Assembly: GCF_009727155.1 (NCBI RefSeq)
Contig: NZ_WNWM01000002.1
Span: 1,426,001-1,490,000 of the forward strand
Reading direction: 5' to 3'
Source: Pseudoduganella dura
GTDB taxonomy: Bacteria; Pseudomonadota; Gammaproteobacteria; Burkholderiales; Burkholderiaceae_D
DNA length: 64,000 nucleotides
Part shown: positions 25,341-34,776 of the stretch, one piece after another
Position numbering within the stretch: the first letter of the stretch is position 1
Layout of the letters: every line of letters begins with the position of its first letter
The notes under the pieces: model-generated
What the model was told of the DNA's origin: nothing
Database searches by the model: none
Seen by the model: only the letters and a program-made list of their open reading frames with translations
Program-made: the position numbers and the translations under genes

Positions 25341-25436
25341 TTTGTCTCCTGCGCCGCGTGCTCGGGCACAGACCGCAGTAGCACTGGCGCTGCCAGCGCT
25401 CCGGTTCCAAATCCACATGTTGTCTCCGTTGTTTTT

Positions 25437-25479
25437 TGGTAGCGCAACCGTTTGCACCGTTTTCGATGTTAGCGTAACC
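25437..25479. promoter_or_regulatory. two LacI-type operators between GH67 and GH10 genes
   Basis: TGGTAGCGCAACC (25437-25449) and TGTTAGCGTAACC (25467-25479) are imperfect palindromes 30 bp apart, about three helical turns. They resemble the TGTTAGCGCTATT site at 33289. The central CG and symmetric TAGCGNNA pattern are typical for LacI-family sites. They sit 97 bp from GH67 and 55 bp from GH10 starts and could control both. Confidence 0.6.
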
Positions 25480-25533
25480 TTCAAGCGCACGCCACATAAA
25501 TAAACACGGCCATCGAGCCGTACAGGAGACAAC

Positions 25534-26652
25534 ATGACCACCAACCGCCGCGACGTGCTGCGCCTCTTGGCCGGCACCGCCTGCGCCGCCACCCTGACTC
25601 CGCTGTTCGCCGCCGACCCGCAGCCGTTGAAGGCCATCGGCGCGGCCAAGGGGCTACGTTTCGGGAATGCCCTCGGCTACAAGTACTTCAAGGATCCCGC
25701 GCACCGCGCATTGATGGCGCGCGAATGCAATGTCATCGTGGCCGAGAACGAGACCAAATGGCCGGCCCTCGAACCGAAGAAGGGCCAGTTCAACTTCGGC
25801 CCGGCCGACGAAATGTACGCATGGGCCCGCAAGGAAGGCATGCAGGTGCGCGGTCACAACCTTGTGTGGCAGCCGGAGAAATGGCTGCCGGCATGGGTCG
25901 CCGCGCACGACTTCGGCCAGGGCTCCCGCGAAGCCGAGCGCCTGCTGCGCGAGCACATCACCACTGTCTGCAAGCATTACGGCACCGCTATCTACAGCTG
26001 GGACGTGGTCAACGAGGCGGTCGACCCGACCACGGGCGGCATGCGCGCCAACGTGTTCACGCAGCGGATGGGCGCGGTCGAGCAGGTCGACTTCGCGTTC
26101 CGCGTGGCACGCGAACAGGCGCCCCACGCGCAGCTGGTCTACAACGACTACATGCGCGAGGATGCCGGGAGCGCGAAGCACCGCGCGGGCGTATTGACGT
26201 TGCTGCGCGAGCTCAGGAAACGCGGCACGCCGGTGCAGGCGCTGGGCATCCAGAGTCATATCGGTTCCTGGGACGACGTCCGGCAGCAAACCGACCCGTT
26301 GCGCGACTGGCGCGCCTTCCTCGATGAAGTAACGGGCATGGGCCTCGACCTCCTGATCACCGAGTTCGACGTCAACGACCGCATGCTGCCGGCCGACTTC
26401 GCGATGCGCGACGCCGGCGTGGCCGCGCTGGCGAAGGATTACCTCGACGTCACGCTCTCCTACCCGCAACTGAAGGACTTCCTGCTGTGGGGGCTGTCCG
26501 ACAATGTCAGCTGGCTGCAGACGTGGGACGAGGCCCCGCGCAAGGACAAGCTGCCGCAACGGCCCTGCCCTTACGACGGCCAACTGCGCGCCAAGCCGCT
26601 GCGCGACGCCATCGCCGCCTCGCTGCGGGCGATGCCGCAACGCACCGCCTGA
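25534..26652 (+). CDS. endo-1,4-beta-xylanase, glycoside hydrolase family 10
   Basis: Cuts the xylan backbone. The 372-residue enzyme starts with a Tat-like signal (NRRDVLRLLAGTACAATLTPLFA). It carries GH10 marks: ENETKWPALEP, GHNLVWQPEKWLPAWV, the acid/base Glu in WDVVNEAVD (about residue 160), the nucleophile Glu in LLITEFDVND (about residue 282) and LLWGLSDNVSWL. Length is that of a single-domain GH10. The start follows CAGGAGACAAC. It is the only clear backbone-cleaving xylanase in the locus and shares its promoter region with GH67. Confidence 0.95.
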   Translation: MTTNRRDVLRLLAGTACAATLTPLFAADPQPLKAIGAAKGLRFGNALGYKYFKDPAHRALMARECNVIVAENETKWPALEPKKGQFNFGPADEMYAWARKEGMQVRGHNLVWQPEKWLPAWVAAHDFGQGSREAERLLREHITTVCKHYGTAIYSWDVVNEAVDPTTGGMRANVFTQRMGAVEQVDFAFRVAREQAPHAQLVYNDYMREDAGSAKHRAGVLTLLRELRKRGTPVQALGIQSHIGSWDDVRQQTDPLRDWRAFLDEVTGMGLDLLITEFDVNDRMLPADFAMRDAGVAALAKDYLDVTLSYPQLKDFLLWGLSDNVSWLQTWDEAPRKDKLPQRPCPYDGQLRAKPLRDAIAASLRAMPQRTA

Positions 26653-26660
26653 CGTCAACT

Positions 26661-26711
26661 GCCGAGTCCGTGTCACTTTGGTGCCTGGCACCAAAGTGAC
26701 ACGGACTCGGC
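26661..26711. repeat. 51-nt palindrome with 25-bp perfect arms
   Basis: Arms at 26661-26685 and 26687-26711 are exact reverse complements around one T. The core is TTTGGTGCCTGGCACCAAA, flanked by GTGTCAC/GTGACAC. It lies just after the GH10 stop. There is no terminal T run, so it looks more like a REP/cruciform element than a simple terminator, although a transcript would fold into a stable hairpin. Confidence 0.9.
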
Positions 26712-26803
26712 CTTGACGGCAATGCGCGGATGCGCGGTGCCCATTCCCGCCCGCCCGGGTTCCTGCAGGTATAGTGACGCCTCTTGCAAGCAGGAGGCCG
26801 TCC

Positions 26804-27367
26804 ATGTCCAATCAACGTATCGTCCCCATCGCCATCGCGCTGTTGCTGCTGCTGGCCGCGGCATTCTGGCATTTCTCGCCCTACCTCACGCTGCATGCGA
26901 TGCGCAGCGCGGCCAGGGCGCACGATGCGGCGGCGCTGGCGCCGCACGTCGACTTCCCGCGGGTGCGCGAGAGCCTGAAGCGCCAGCTTCACGCTGCGAC
27001 GGAGCGCAAGGCACGGGACGCCGCCGGCACCGGGACCGGTCTTGCGCAAGCCGGCGCCGCCTTCGGCGCAATGCTGGGCAACCTTGTCGCCGACAAGCTG
27101 GTCGATTCGCTGGTCACCGCGGAGCGCCTGGCGGATGCGATGCGCGAAGGACAGATCGCAGGGCAGGCGGAAGACGAAAACGAAGGACAGGCGGCTACCG
27201 CCGGGAAGGCGGAAAAACGCTGGACGTTCGAACGCGACGGCGCCGACGTCTTCATCGCCCGGGCGCTCGACAGCCGGAACGAGCCGGCCGTCGGGTTCGT
27301 GTTCGAGCGGCGCGGCTTCGCGACCTGGCGCCTGGTGAGCGTCGAACTGCCGCGACCGCGCGAATGA
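26804..27367 (+). CDS. DUF2939-domain membrane-anchored protein
   Basis: A 187-residue protein with one N-terminal helix (IVPIAIALLLLLAAAFWHFS) and the DUF2939 pattern SPYLTLHAMRSAARAHDAAALAPHVDFPRVRESLKRQL at residues 24-60. The rest has a charged linker and a small C-terminal domain. DUF2939 proteins are widespread in proteobacteria and their function is unknown. ATG 26804 follows CAGGAGG. It has no evident link to the xylan genes on either side and ends 26 bp from the converging GH115 gene. Confidence 0.82.
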   Translation: MSNQRIVPIAIALLLLLAAAFWHFSPYLTLHAMRSAARAHDAAALAPHVDFPRVRESLKRQLHAATERKARDAAGTGTGLAQAGAAFGAMLGNLVADKLVDSLVTAERLADAMREGQIAGQAEDENEGQAATAGKAEKRWTFERDGADVFIARALDSRNEPAVGFVFERRGFATWRLVSVELPRPRE

Positions 27368-27392
27368 CGGCGGCGGCCCGCCTCCCCGGCCT

Positions 27393-30251
27393 TCACTTCA
27401 CCCGCGGGCTCTCCGGCGGCCCCAGGTAGCTGGCCTTCATCCCGCCCGCGTCGACCACCACCTTCTGCAGCACCACGGCCGGATCGAGGGCCCAGATCTT
27501 CAGCACGTGCGCACCCGGTCTGGCCACCACATGCCTCGTGGTGAACAGCGCGGCGCCATCGCCGACGATCTTTTCCCAGAACTTCTCCGATGCATCCGCA
27601 TGCAGGTTGACGATCTGCGGCGCCTCGTCGTCGAACGCGACCGCGTAGCGCAGGCCCGCCCCCGGCTGGAATTTCAGGGTCGGCGCCACCGTGACCTGCA
27701 CGTTCACGTTGCCGGTACTGAACAGGTGCATGTCGTATTCCAGCCGCATGCCGTCGCCCGGCGCCAGCGCCGGCGCATCCACCGGCAACGTCGTCATGCC
27801 GGACAGGGTGCGCCCGTGGTCGGGCACGTTCAGCCATTCGCGGCCCGGCGCGGCGACCGCGCGGGCATAATGCTCCGCCTCGATCGACACCACGCCGTGC
27901 GTCTCGACGAAACCGCGCACCGGCCCCGTGCCGGCCGGCTTGTGCACCGGCACCTCGATCTTCGCTTCGCCGGCAGGGCCGGTGACGAACAGCGTCGCAC
28001 TGGCGGCACCCGGCGGCACCTGGTCCCAGCGCGCATCGACGGCGATGCGCTGCACCTTGTCCACCGTGCCGGAGGGTTTGTCGATCACGATCCACGGCTC
28101 GCTCGCGCGCACCGAATACCTGAACGGCGTGCCGCCGCGGTTGAACAGTTCCACCGTGCGCGGCTTGCGCTCGAAGGCATCGAGCGCCGGCAGCTTCAGC
28201 CCCTGCGCATCCGGCCACACGCCTTCGCTGCCCTCGACGGCCACGCCCAGCTCGCCGGCTTTCGGCACCTGGACCTCGCTGACCGCCGGCATCACGTTGC
28301 GCGGCGGCTGCTGCCAATACGTGTAGCCCAGGTGCGTCTGCGCCATCATGTGGTTCCATTTTCCGCCGTTGATCGCATGGTAGCGGCGCGTCAACGCGGC
28401 ATCGTCGCGAAACAGCGCGCGGGTACGGTCGGCCATGTCGTTGGTGGCCGCCCTGCCCTGCTTCGCATACAGCCGGTTCAGGCCCGCCGCCGCATACAGT
28501 TCGTTGACGATGGCGCCCGCTTTCACCGGATGCAGCACCAGCTGGTAGAACGCGTCGCGGCGCTCCTTCGGCAGCGCGGCGGAGATCTTTTCCGCGCGGG
28601 CTTCGAGGGCACGGTACTCGGCCACGATGCGGGCCGATTCATCGTAGTTCACGTGGCTGTACGTTTCCGGTTCCAGCATTTCGGGCCGGCGGCGGCTGTT
28701 GTACCTGGCATATTTCGCGACGATGTCGGCGATATCGGCGGCGTGGCGCGGACCGAACTCGCGCGCCGCCCACAGCCGCTGGTATTCCTGCAGCCGGTCG
28801 GCCGGCCACGCGGCGGGATTCCACGCGTAGGCCAGGAAGAATTCCATCGGCACTTCCATCGGCTTCAGGTCGCCCACGTTGACGATCCACATGCGCGTGG
28901 CTTCGTGCTTCCACGCCAGGTGCATCTGTTCCCACACCTTCGGCAACGGCGTCACGTTCAGCCACTTGTAGTTGCGCGGGCCGCCCACGTAGTCGAAATG
29001 GTAGTAGACGCCCGCGCCGCCGGCGCGCTTGCGCTCCTGCTGCGTGGGCAGCCGGCGGATGTTGCCCCAGTTGTCGTCGCACCACAGCAGCAGCACGTCG
29101 TCCGGCACGCGCATGCCCTGCTCGTAGTAGTCCTGCACTTCCTTGTACAGCGCCCAGGCCTGCGGCACCTTCGTCACGTCCGGGTCCAGTTCCTCGGCGA
29201 TCAGCTTGCGCTGGTCGGCCACTATCCTTTCCAGCAGCGCCACGTTCGAATCGCGCGACATCGGTTCGTCGCCGTCGCCGCGCATGCCCAGCGTGACGAA
29301 TTTTTCGTAATCGCGCGTCTTCTTCAAACCGTCGCGCCAGAAGTCCTTCAGCACGCCCTCGTTGCGGCTGTAGTCCCATGGCCCCTTGCCGTAGCGCGAC
29401 CACTCCTTGTGGGCGCGCATCATCGGCTCGTGGTGCGAGGTGCCCATCACGATGCCGTATTCGTCGGCCAGGCGGCCGTTTTCCGGATCGTCGTCGAAGA
29501 AGGCCGCATCCCACATCGCCGGCCACAGGTAATTGCCGCGCAGGCGCAGGATCAGTTCGAACACGCCCTTGTAGAACTTGCTGTTGTAGCCGCCGTAGCG
29601 CTGCTTGGCCCAGCCGGTCAGCGCCGGCGCCTCGTCGTTCAGGAAGATGCCGCGGTATTGCACCACGGGCGCGTCGTCGACCGCGGTGCCGGCCCGGGCG
29701 TACAGCGCCTTGCGTTTCACGGGCGGCACGTCGGCCCACCAGTACCACGGCGACACGCCGATCTGCTCGGAGACTTGATAGATGCCGTAGATGGTGCCGC
29801 GCTTGTCGCTGCCGGCGATCACCAGCGCGCGCTGCACGCCTGGCATCGGGTTGCGCACCGTGCGCACCAGGTAGCCCTCCCACTTGCCGCGGATCGGCGC
29901 CACGTCGAGCATGCCCGACTTCGCCAGGCCGTCGATCAGCGCGCTCTTGCCGACGGTGCCGACGATGACGGCGTCGATGCCGATCGGCGAGCCCGGATGC
30001 CGGACCTTGTGCAGCGCCGGCTTCACGCCGCCCACGCGGGCGACATCGGCCTGCAGGTCGCCGGTCGCGCGCAGCACGCCCGCATGATCGTTCGCATCGA
30101 CGAAGATCGGCGCGGCCCGCCCTTTCGCCAGCAGTTCGACCGCGTCGGCGTTGTCGCGTTCGAAGGCAATGAACGGTGCCAGGCCGAGTGCCTGCCCGGC
30201 CGAGGAAAGCTGCAGCAGCAGCGCCAGCAGGATGAAACGTGCGATCGTCAC
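27393..30251 (-). CDS. xylan alpha-1,2-glucuronidase, glycoside hydrolase family 115
   Basis: Removes glucuronic acid from internal or terminal xylose units of intact xylan, complementing GH67. The 952-residue protein starts with a signal peptide (MTIARFILLALLLQLSSAGQALG). The GH115 core follows: KRGTIYGIYQVSEQIGVSPWYWWADVPP, YRGIFLNDEAPALTGWAKQRYGG, LRLRGNYLWPAMWDAAFFDDDP, MGTSHHEPMMRAHKEW and LLWCDDNWGNIRRLP. A beta-rich C-terminal region resembles the family's extra domains. It starts at GTG 30251, directly after the TGA of GH43, so the two are translationally coupled. Confidence 0.95.
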   Translation of the reverse strand: MTIARFILLALLLQLSSAGQALGLAPFIAFERDNADAVELLAKGRAAPIFVDANDHAGVLRATGDLQADVARVGGVKPALHKVRHPGSPIGIDAVIVGTVGKSALIDGLAKSGMLDVAPIRGKWEGYLVRTVRNPMPGVQRALVIAGSDKRGTIYGIYQVSEQIGVSPWYWWADVPPVKRKALYARAGTAVDDAPVVQYRGIFLNDEAPALTGWAKQRYGGYNSKFYKGVFELILRLRGNYLWPAMWDAAFFDDDPENGRLADEYGIVMGTSHHEPMMRAHKEWSRYGKGPWDYSRNEGVLKDFWRDGLKKTRDYEKFVTLGMRGDGDEPMSRDSNVALLERIVADQRKLIAEELDPDVTKVPQAWALYKEVQDYYEQGMRVPDDVLLLWCDDNWGNIRRLPTQQERKRAGGAGVYYHFDYVGGPRNYKWLNVTPLPKVWEQMHLAWKHEATRMWIVNVGDLKPMEVPMEFFLAYAWNPAAWPADRLQEYQRLWAAREFGPRHAADIADIVAKYARYNSRRRPEMLEPETYSHVNYDESARIVAEYRALEARAEKISAALPKERRDAFYQLVLHPVKAGAIVNELYAAAGLNRLYAKQGRAATNDMADRTRALFRDDAALTRRYHAINGGKWNHMMAQTHLGYTYWQQPPRNVMPAVSEVQVPKAGELGVAVEGSEGVWPDAQGLKLPALDAFERKPRTVELFNRGGTPFRYSVRASEPWIVIDKPSGTVDKVQRIAVDARWDQVPPGAASATLFVTGPAGEAKIEVPVHKPAGTGPVRGFVETHGVVSIEAEHYARAVAAPGREWLNVPDHGRTLSGMTTLPVDAPALAPGDGMRLEYDMHLFSTGNVNVQVTVAPTLKFQPGAGLRYAVAFDDEAPQIVNLHADASEKFWEKIVGDGAALFTTRHVVARPGAHVLKIWALDPAVVLQKVVVDAGGMKASYLGPPESPRVK

Positions 30252-31835
30252 TCAGTCTCCCAGCGGTTCGTAGTCGAACCGGTCGAAATCGGCCGGCGCG
30301 CCCACGGCCATCATGCCCGCGAACACACCGGTAAAGCCGCCCGCGTCTTCCGACGACAGCGCCGCGGTCGGCGCGCTGCCCAGTACCACGGGCGCCCCGC
30401 CGTCCTGCGCGTAGCTGAATTCGTAGCGATCCGGCCACGCCCGTACCTGCAGGTCGACGGCGCCGGCCGCCAGCGCCGCCGATGCCACGACCTTTGTTTC
30501 GCCCTTGATGCGCGTAACCAGCTCCACGCGGCGCGCCGCGTCGCTGCCGCCGATGCGCAGCTGGTAGTGGTTGTTCTCGTTCTGCCGCAATGCCAGGCCA
30601 GCATACTGGCCCGGCCCGTCCGGCCTGAATTCCACGCGCGTGGCGATCCGCGCGTTCAGGTGCTGCTGCCGCCGCGCCACGAAGGCCGGCGTCGCCACGT
30701 CGTCCAGCGTTGCCTTGTTGCCGTTGACACGCAGGAAGCCGGCCCGCTCCGTCAGCGAGTACAGCCCGGTGGACGGACCGCGCAGGAACGTCCAGTACAG
30801 GTCCAGCTTCGGCCCGTCGAACCCGTTGCGCACCGGTTCTTTCGGCCACGGCGCCGACGGCGGCAACCCGGCCGCGCTCATTTCCAGCGCCAGCGGTTTG
30901 CCGCCGTTGACGACGGGCCAGCCATCCTTCCATGTCACGGGTGCCAGCAGTGTTTCGCGGCCCAGGTGGTGCCTGTTTTTTCCATCCTCCCTGTTCGGCC
31001 GCACACCAAGCAGTACCATCCACCACGTGCCGTTTTCGGCCTGCACCAGGTCGCCGTGGCCGGTGGCCTGCAGCGGCAGTTCCGGATGATCGCGGTGCGA
31101 CAGGATCGGGTTGCCCTTGTGCGCCTCGAACGGGCCGGACGGCGACTTCGAGCGCGCCACCGTGATCTTGTGATCGTACGACGTGCCGCCTTCGGCGATC
31201 ACCAGGTAGTACCAGCCGTTTACCTTGTACAGGTGCGGTCCCTCCGGCCACACGCCGCCGGTGCCGCGCCAGACCGGTTTCGGTTCTTCCAGCAGTTTCC
31301 CGGACTTGATGTCGATGCGGGCCTGGACGATGCCGCCCTTCTCCCCGCCGTCGTGGCGCGTGTAGTACACGGTGCCGTCGTCGTCGAAGAACAGCGACGG
31401 ATCGATCCATGGCGTCTTTTCCTCCATCCACACGGGTTCCGACCACTCGCCGGCCGGATCTTTCGTATGGACGATGAAATTGCCGCCGCTCTCGACGTTC
31501 GTCGTGATCAGGTAGAAATTGCCGCCTTCGCAGCGCAGCGTGGGCGCATAGATGCCGCGCGATGCCCGCTGCCCCTTCAGCGGCAGTTGCGATTCGCGGG
31601 TCAGCGCATGGCCGATCTGCTTCCAGTGCACCAGGTCGCGGCTATGGAAGATCGGCACGCCCGGAAAATACTCGAAGGTGCTGTTGGCCAGGTAGTAATC
31701 CTTGCCGACCCGGCAGATGCTGGGGTCCGGATGAAAACCCGTGATGACGGGATTGCGGTAGGCGGGCGCGCCCGGCGCTCCGGCAGCTTGCGCCGCCGCC
31801 AGCAGCAGCGCGGATGCAAACAGCGCCGCCCTCAT
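30252..31835 (-). CDS. glycoside hydrolase family 43 beta-xylosidase/arabinofuranosidase
   Basis: Releases xylose (or arabinose) from xylo-oligosaccharides. The 527-residue protein has a signal peptide (MRAALFASALLLAAAQAAGA) and a five-bladed propeller with the GH43 triad: Asp in TGFHPDPSICRVG, Asp in TPWIDPSLFFDDDG and Glu in GVWPEGPHLYKV. The segments STFEYFPGVPIFHSRDLVHW and LGRETLLAPVTWKDGWP are XynB-like. A C-terminal beta-sandwich (about residues 330-527) is the GH43_C2 type. ATG 31835 overlaps the TGA of the GDSL gene (ATGA). Confidence 0.92.
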   Translation of the reverse strand: MRAALFASALLLAAAQAAGAPGAPAYRNPVITGFHPDPSICRVGKDYYLANSTFEYFPGVPIFHSRDLVHWKQIGHALTRESQLPLKGQRASRGIYAPTLRCEGGNFYLITTNVESGGNFIVHTKDPAGEWSEPVWMEEKTPWIDPSLFFDDDGTVYYTRHDGGEKGGIVQARIDIKSGKLLEEPKPVWRGTGGVWPEGPHLYKVNGWYYLVIAEGGTSYDHKITVARSKSPSGPFEAHKGNPILSHRDHPELPLQATGHGDLVQAENGTWWMVLLGVRPNREDGKNRHHLGRETLLAPVTWKDGWPVVNGGKPLALEMSAAGLPPSAPWPKEPVRNGFDGPKLDLYWTFLRGPSTGLYSLTERAGFLRVNGNKATLDDVATPAFVARRQQHLNARIATRVEFRPDGPGQYAGLALRQNENNHYQLRIGGSDAARRVELVTRIKGETKVVASAALAAGAVDLQVRAWPDRYEFSYAQDGGAPVVLGSAPTAALSSEDAGGFTGVFAGMMAVGAPADFDRFDYEPLGD

Positions 31836-33112
31836 TTGGCACCGCCGCAAGTGGTGCGCAGCGCCTGCAGCGGCACCGCCTCGGCCAGCGCACGCAGGCC
31901 CGGGATCGACGGATGCAGGCCATCGTTGTCGTATTCCTTGCGCAGCCTGTCCGGCTGCTGCGGGTCGCGCAGCGCGGCATCGAAATCGGCCACGGCGTCG
32001 AACACGCCGGACTTGCGGATCCAGTCGTTCAGTTGCTGGCGGTCCGCCTCGTTCGCGGCGGCGGGCCGGTAATAGTCGCTGCCGGCATAGGGCGTGACGG
32101 TGGCGCCGATCACGCAGATGCCGTGCGCATGCGCGCGCTCGACGAGCTGCCTGTGCGCCAGCTGCAAGTCCTCGACCAGCTTGGCGCGCGCGGCGGGGAT
32201 ATCCTCGCCGTTGCGGCGCAATACGCCCAGGTCGTTCACGCCGATCATCACCACCGCGTGCGTGACGCCGGCGCGGCCGATCACGTCGCGGTCGAAGCGC
32301 GACGCCAGGTTGGGGCCGAGCCCGTCGCGCAGCATCCGGCCGCCGCCGATGCCGACGTTGACCACGCCCATCGGCTTGCCGCCCCGGGCGATGCGGCCGG
32401 CCAGCACGTCCGGCCAGCGGTCGTTGCCGTCCGTCGTGGTGCCGTAGCCGTCGGTGATCGAATCGCCGACCGCCACCACGGCGCCCACGTCGCGCGGCGC
32501 CTGCACTTCGACGTCGGACAACATGTACCAGCGCGTGATCTTCTCCGCACCGCTCCATGCGGCATCCAGCGTGCGCTGGCCTTTCGCCACGAAGCTGGTC
32601 GCGCGCGAACCGGGGTGGCCGGTCTGTTTCGACGGCGCGCCGTTGAAGTACAGGGAGACGGCGATATCGGCACCGGCCTTGTGCGGCATCGCCACCACGT
32701 CGCTGTAATACTCGGCGCCGGCGGGAATCATCACGGAAGTGCGGCCGCCGAAGGTCAGCGCCTTCGCCGACTGCGGATCGATATCCGGACTGCCGGGCCC
32801 TTTCGCCAGGCCGATGCCGGCCGCTTCCACTACCAGCGGGGTGACGCCGAACACATTGCTGATGCGGATGCGCAGCCTGTCGCCGCCGAGCGCCACGTGC
32901 ACGACCTGGCGCAGCGTCGCATCGCGCCAGTGCTCCTGCGGCAGTTCGTTCTGGGGTTCCGGCGCCATCTGGGCCGCCCCCCACGAGGCCACCCAGTGCC
33001 AGTCCTTCGGGGATTGGGCCGCGCTGGCCGGGTTTGTCCCGGTAGCCAGCAGCAGGCCGGCCGCGAACAGGGCGGCGCCGCGGGCGCGCAGCCCGGTGTA
33101 AGTTCCTTGCAT
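31832..33112 (-). CDS. exported SGNH/GDSL-family esterase
   Basis: First gene of the minus-strand GDSL-GH43-GH115 operon. The 426-residue protein has a signal peptide ending near ATGTNPASA. The SGNH blocks follow: Ser in AVGDSITDGYG (about residue 218), Gly in VGIGGGRML, Asn in MIGVNDLG and Asp/His in DGLHPS near the end. An N-terminal domain of about 170 residues precedes the catalytic blocks. Placement among xylan enzymes suggests acetyl-xylan or related esterase activity, which is inferred. An operator-like site lies 90 bp upstream. Confidence 0.85.
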   Translation of the reverse strand: MQGTYTGLRARGAALFAAGLLLATGTNPASAAQSPKDWHWVASWGAAQMAPEPQNELPQEHWRDATLRQVVHVALGGDRLRIRISNVFGVTPLVVEAAGIGLAKGPGSPDIDPQSAKALTFGGRTSVMIPAGAEYYSDVVAMPHKAGADIAVSLYFNGAPSKQTGHPGSRATSFVAKGQRTLDAAWSGAEKITRWYMLSDVEVQAPRDVGAVVAVGDSITDGYGTTTDGNDRWPDVLAGRIARGGKPMGVVNVGIGGGRMLRDGLGPNLASRFDRDVIGRAGVTHAVVMIGVNDLGVLRRNGEDIPAARAKLVEDLQLAHRQLVERAHAHGICVIGATVTPYAGSDYYRPAAANEADRQQLNDWIRKSGVFDAVADFDAALRDPQQPDRLRKEYDNDGLHPSIPGLRALAEAVPLQALRTTCGGAK

Positions 33113-33201
33113 GTTTGTCTCCGCTTGTTATCGGTTTTATCGCAGGCGTGCCGCTCAGGGGGCACTGCCCGGCATTTTTTCGTGCAGCACGCGGTGCATG
33201 T

Positions 33202-33213
33202 TGTAGCGCTATC
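33202..33213. promoter_or_regulatory. AGCGCT-core operator, GDSL side
   Basis: TGTAGCGCTATC contains the palindromic core TAGCGCTA. It lies 90 bp upstream of the GDSL start in the divergent region, 88 bp (centre to centre) from the site at 33289. Confidence 0.55.
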
Positions 33214-33253
33214 TTCACTCTCCGGCTTTGCCGAGCTTTACATCGCGGAGATG

Positions 33254-33282
33254 TTGACTTGCCACGTTAATTCGCGCAAACT
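33254..33282 (+). promoter_or_regulatory. possible promoter of the glucarate dehydratase / Weimberg operon
   Basis: TTGACT at 33254-33259 matches -35 at five of six positions; 17 bp later CAAACT is a weak -10. The AGCGCT operator at 33289-33301 would overlap the transcription start, fitting repression. Confidence 0.3.
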
Positions 33283-33288
33283 GCAAAA

Positions 33289-33301
33289 TGTTAGCGCTAT
33301 T
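33289..33301. promoter_or_regulatory. AGCGCT-core operator, gudD side
   Basis: TGTTAGCGCTATT is the most symmetric of the four related sites in the locus and ends 17 bp before the start codon at 33319. It probably blocks transcription of the downstream operon when occupied; the binding protein is inferred to be the LacI regulator at 21929. Confidence 0.55.
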
Positions 33302-33318
33302 CATTTTAGGCCAGGGCG

Positions 33319-34731
33319 ATGGTACAGGCAACATATAATAACGAGACGAATGTGGCGGCGAAGACCCCGGTGATCACCTCGATGCAGGTGATTCCCGTGG
33401 CCGGCCACGACAGCATGCTGTTCAACCTGTGCGGCGCGCATGGCCCCTATTTCCTGCGCACGCTGGTGCTGCTGAAGGATAGCGCGGGCAATACCGGCAT
33501 CGGCGAAGTGCCCGGCGGCGCCGGCATCACCAGGGCGCTGGAAAATTCGATCCCCCGCGTGGTCGGCACCCAGGTCGGCCGCTTCAACCGCACCCTCAAC
33601 GCCGTGCGCGAGGGCATTGCCGGTAAAGCGCAAGGCCCGCAAACGCTGCGGCACCAGGTCACCTCGGCCGCCGAGGCGGCCGTGCTGAAACAACCCCACG
33701 AAATCAACCTGCGCCTCGAGAACGTCGTCACGGCGATCGAGGCCGCATTGCTCGACCTGCTCGGCCAGCACCTCGGCGTGCCGGTCTGCGAACTGCTGGG
33801 CTCCGGCCAGCAGCGCGACAAGGTGCCGATGCTCGCCTACCTGTTCTACATCGGCGACCGCACCCGTACCGACCTTCCCTATCTCGAAAGCTCCGGCACG
33901 GGCGACGACTGGTATGCGATGCGCCACCGCGAAGCGGTCACGCCGCAGGCGATCGTCGAACAGGCCGAAGCGACCGTGGCGCGCTATGGCTTCCGCGACT
34001 TCAAGCTGAAGGGCGGCGTGATGCGTGGCGACGAGGAAATGGAAGCCGTCGCCGCGATCAAGAAACGCTTTCCCGATGCGCGCGTGACGCTCGATCCGAA
34101 CGGCGCCTGGTCGCTGGACGAAGCGATCCGCCTGTGCCGCAACCAGGGCCACGTGCTGGCCTACGCCGAAGATCCGTGCGGCCCGGAAAACGGCTACTCG
34201 GGCCGCGAGATCATGGCCGAGTTCAAGCGCGCCACCGGGCTGCCCACGGCCACCAACATGATCGCCACCGATTGGCGGCAGATGGCGCACTCGCACCTGC
34301 TGGGCGCGGTGGACATCCCGCTGGCCGACCCGCACTTCTGGACCATGCAGGGATCGGTGCGCCTGGCGCAGCTGTGCCAGGAATGGGGCATGACATGGGG
34401 CTCCCATTCGAACAACCACTTCGACGTGTCGCTGGCGATGTTCACGCACGCGGCAGCCGCCGCGCCGGGCCGCATCACGGCGATCGACACGCACTGGATC
34501 TGGCAGGAAGGGCAGGCCCGCCTGACCCGCGAACCGCTGCAGATCGTGGGCGGCGAAGTGGCCGTGCCCGATCGCCCCGGCCTGGGCATCGAACCCGACC
34601 TGGACCGCATCGCCGCCGCGCACGCGCTGTACCTGAAGGTGGGAACGGGCGCGCGCGACGATGGCATGGCCATGCAATATTTGATTCCCGGATGGACGTA
34701 TTCGCCCAAGCTCCCCAGCCTGGGCCGCTGA
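33319..34731 (+). CDS. gudD: glucarate dehydratase (enolase superfamily)
   Basis: Dehydrates D-glucarate to 5-keto-4-deoxyglucarate. The 470-residue protein follows E. coli GudD closely: [28 protein letters not shown] (catalytic Lys, about residue 230), [15 protein letters not shown] and [21 protein letters not shown] (metal Asp and Glu ligands), [41 protein letters not shown] (catalytic His) and [11 protein letters not shown]. The length is slightly above E. coli (446) because of an insertion near residue 115. It leads the operon with the xylX-xylB-xylC-xylD genes. Glucuronate from GH67 and GH115, once oxidised to glucarate, would be its substrate. Confidence 0.9.
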   Translation: MVQATYNNETNVAAKTPVITSMQVIPVAGHDSMLFNLCGAHGPYFLRTLVLLKDSAGNTGIGEVPGGAGITRALENSIPRVVGTQVGRFNRTLNAVREGIAGKAQGPQTLRHQVTSAAEAAVLKQPHEINLRLENVVTAIEAALLDLLGQHLGVPVCELLGSGQQRDKVPMLAYLFYIGDRTRTDLPYLESSGTGDDWYAMRHREAVTPQAIVEQAEATVARYGFRDFKLKGGVMRGDEEMEAVAAIKKRFPDARVTLDPNGAWSLDEAIRLCRNQGHVLAYAEDPCGPENGYSGREIMAEFKRATGLPTATNMIATDWRQMAHSHLLGAVDIPLADPHFWTMQGSVRLAQLCQEWGMTWGSHSNNHFDVSLAMFTHAAAAAPGRITAIDTHWIWQEGQARLTREPLQIVGGEVAVPDRPGLGIEPDLDRIAAAHALYLKVGTGARDDGMAMQYLIPGWTYSPKLPSLGR

Positions 34732-34776
34732 ACCCGATTCAGATTTCATCCATAACCAGAACAAGAGGAGACTCAC

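Noticed and set aside
27507-32072. 1521-codon plus-strand open frame opposite GH115, GH43 and GDSL genes
   Set aside because: It lies antisense to three clear enzyme genes and has the Arg/His/Val-rich make-up of an antisense frame in GC-rich DNA; no domain was recognised.
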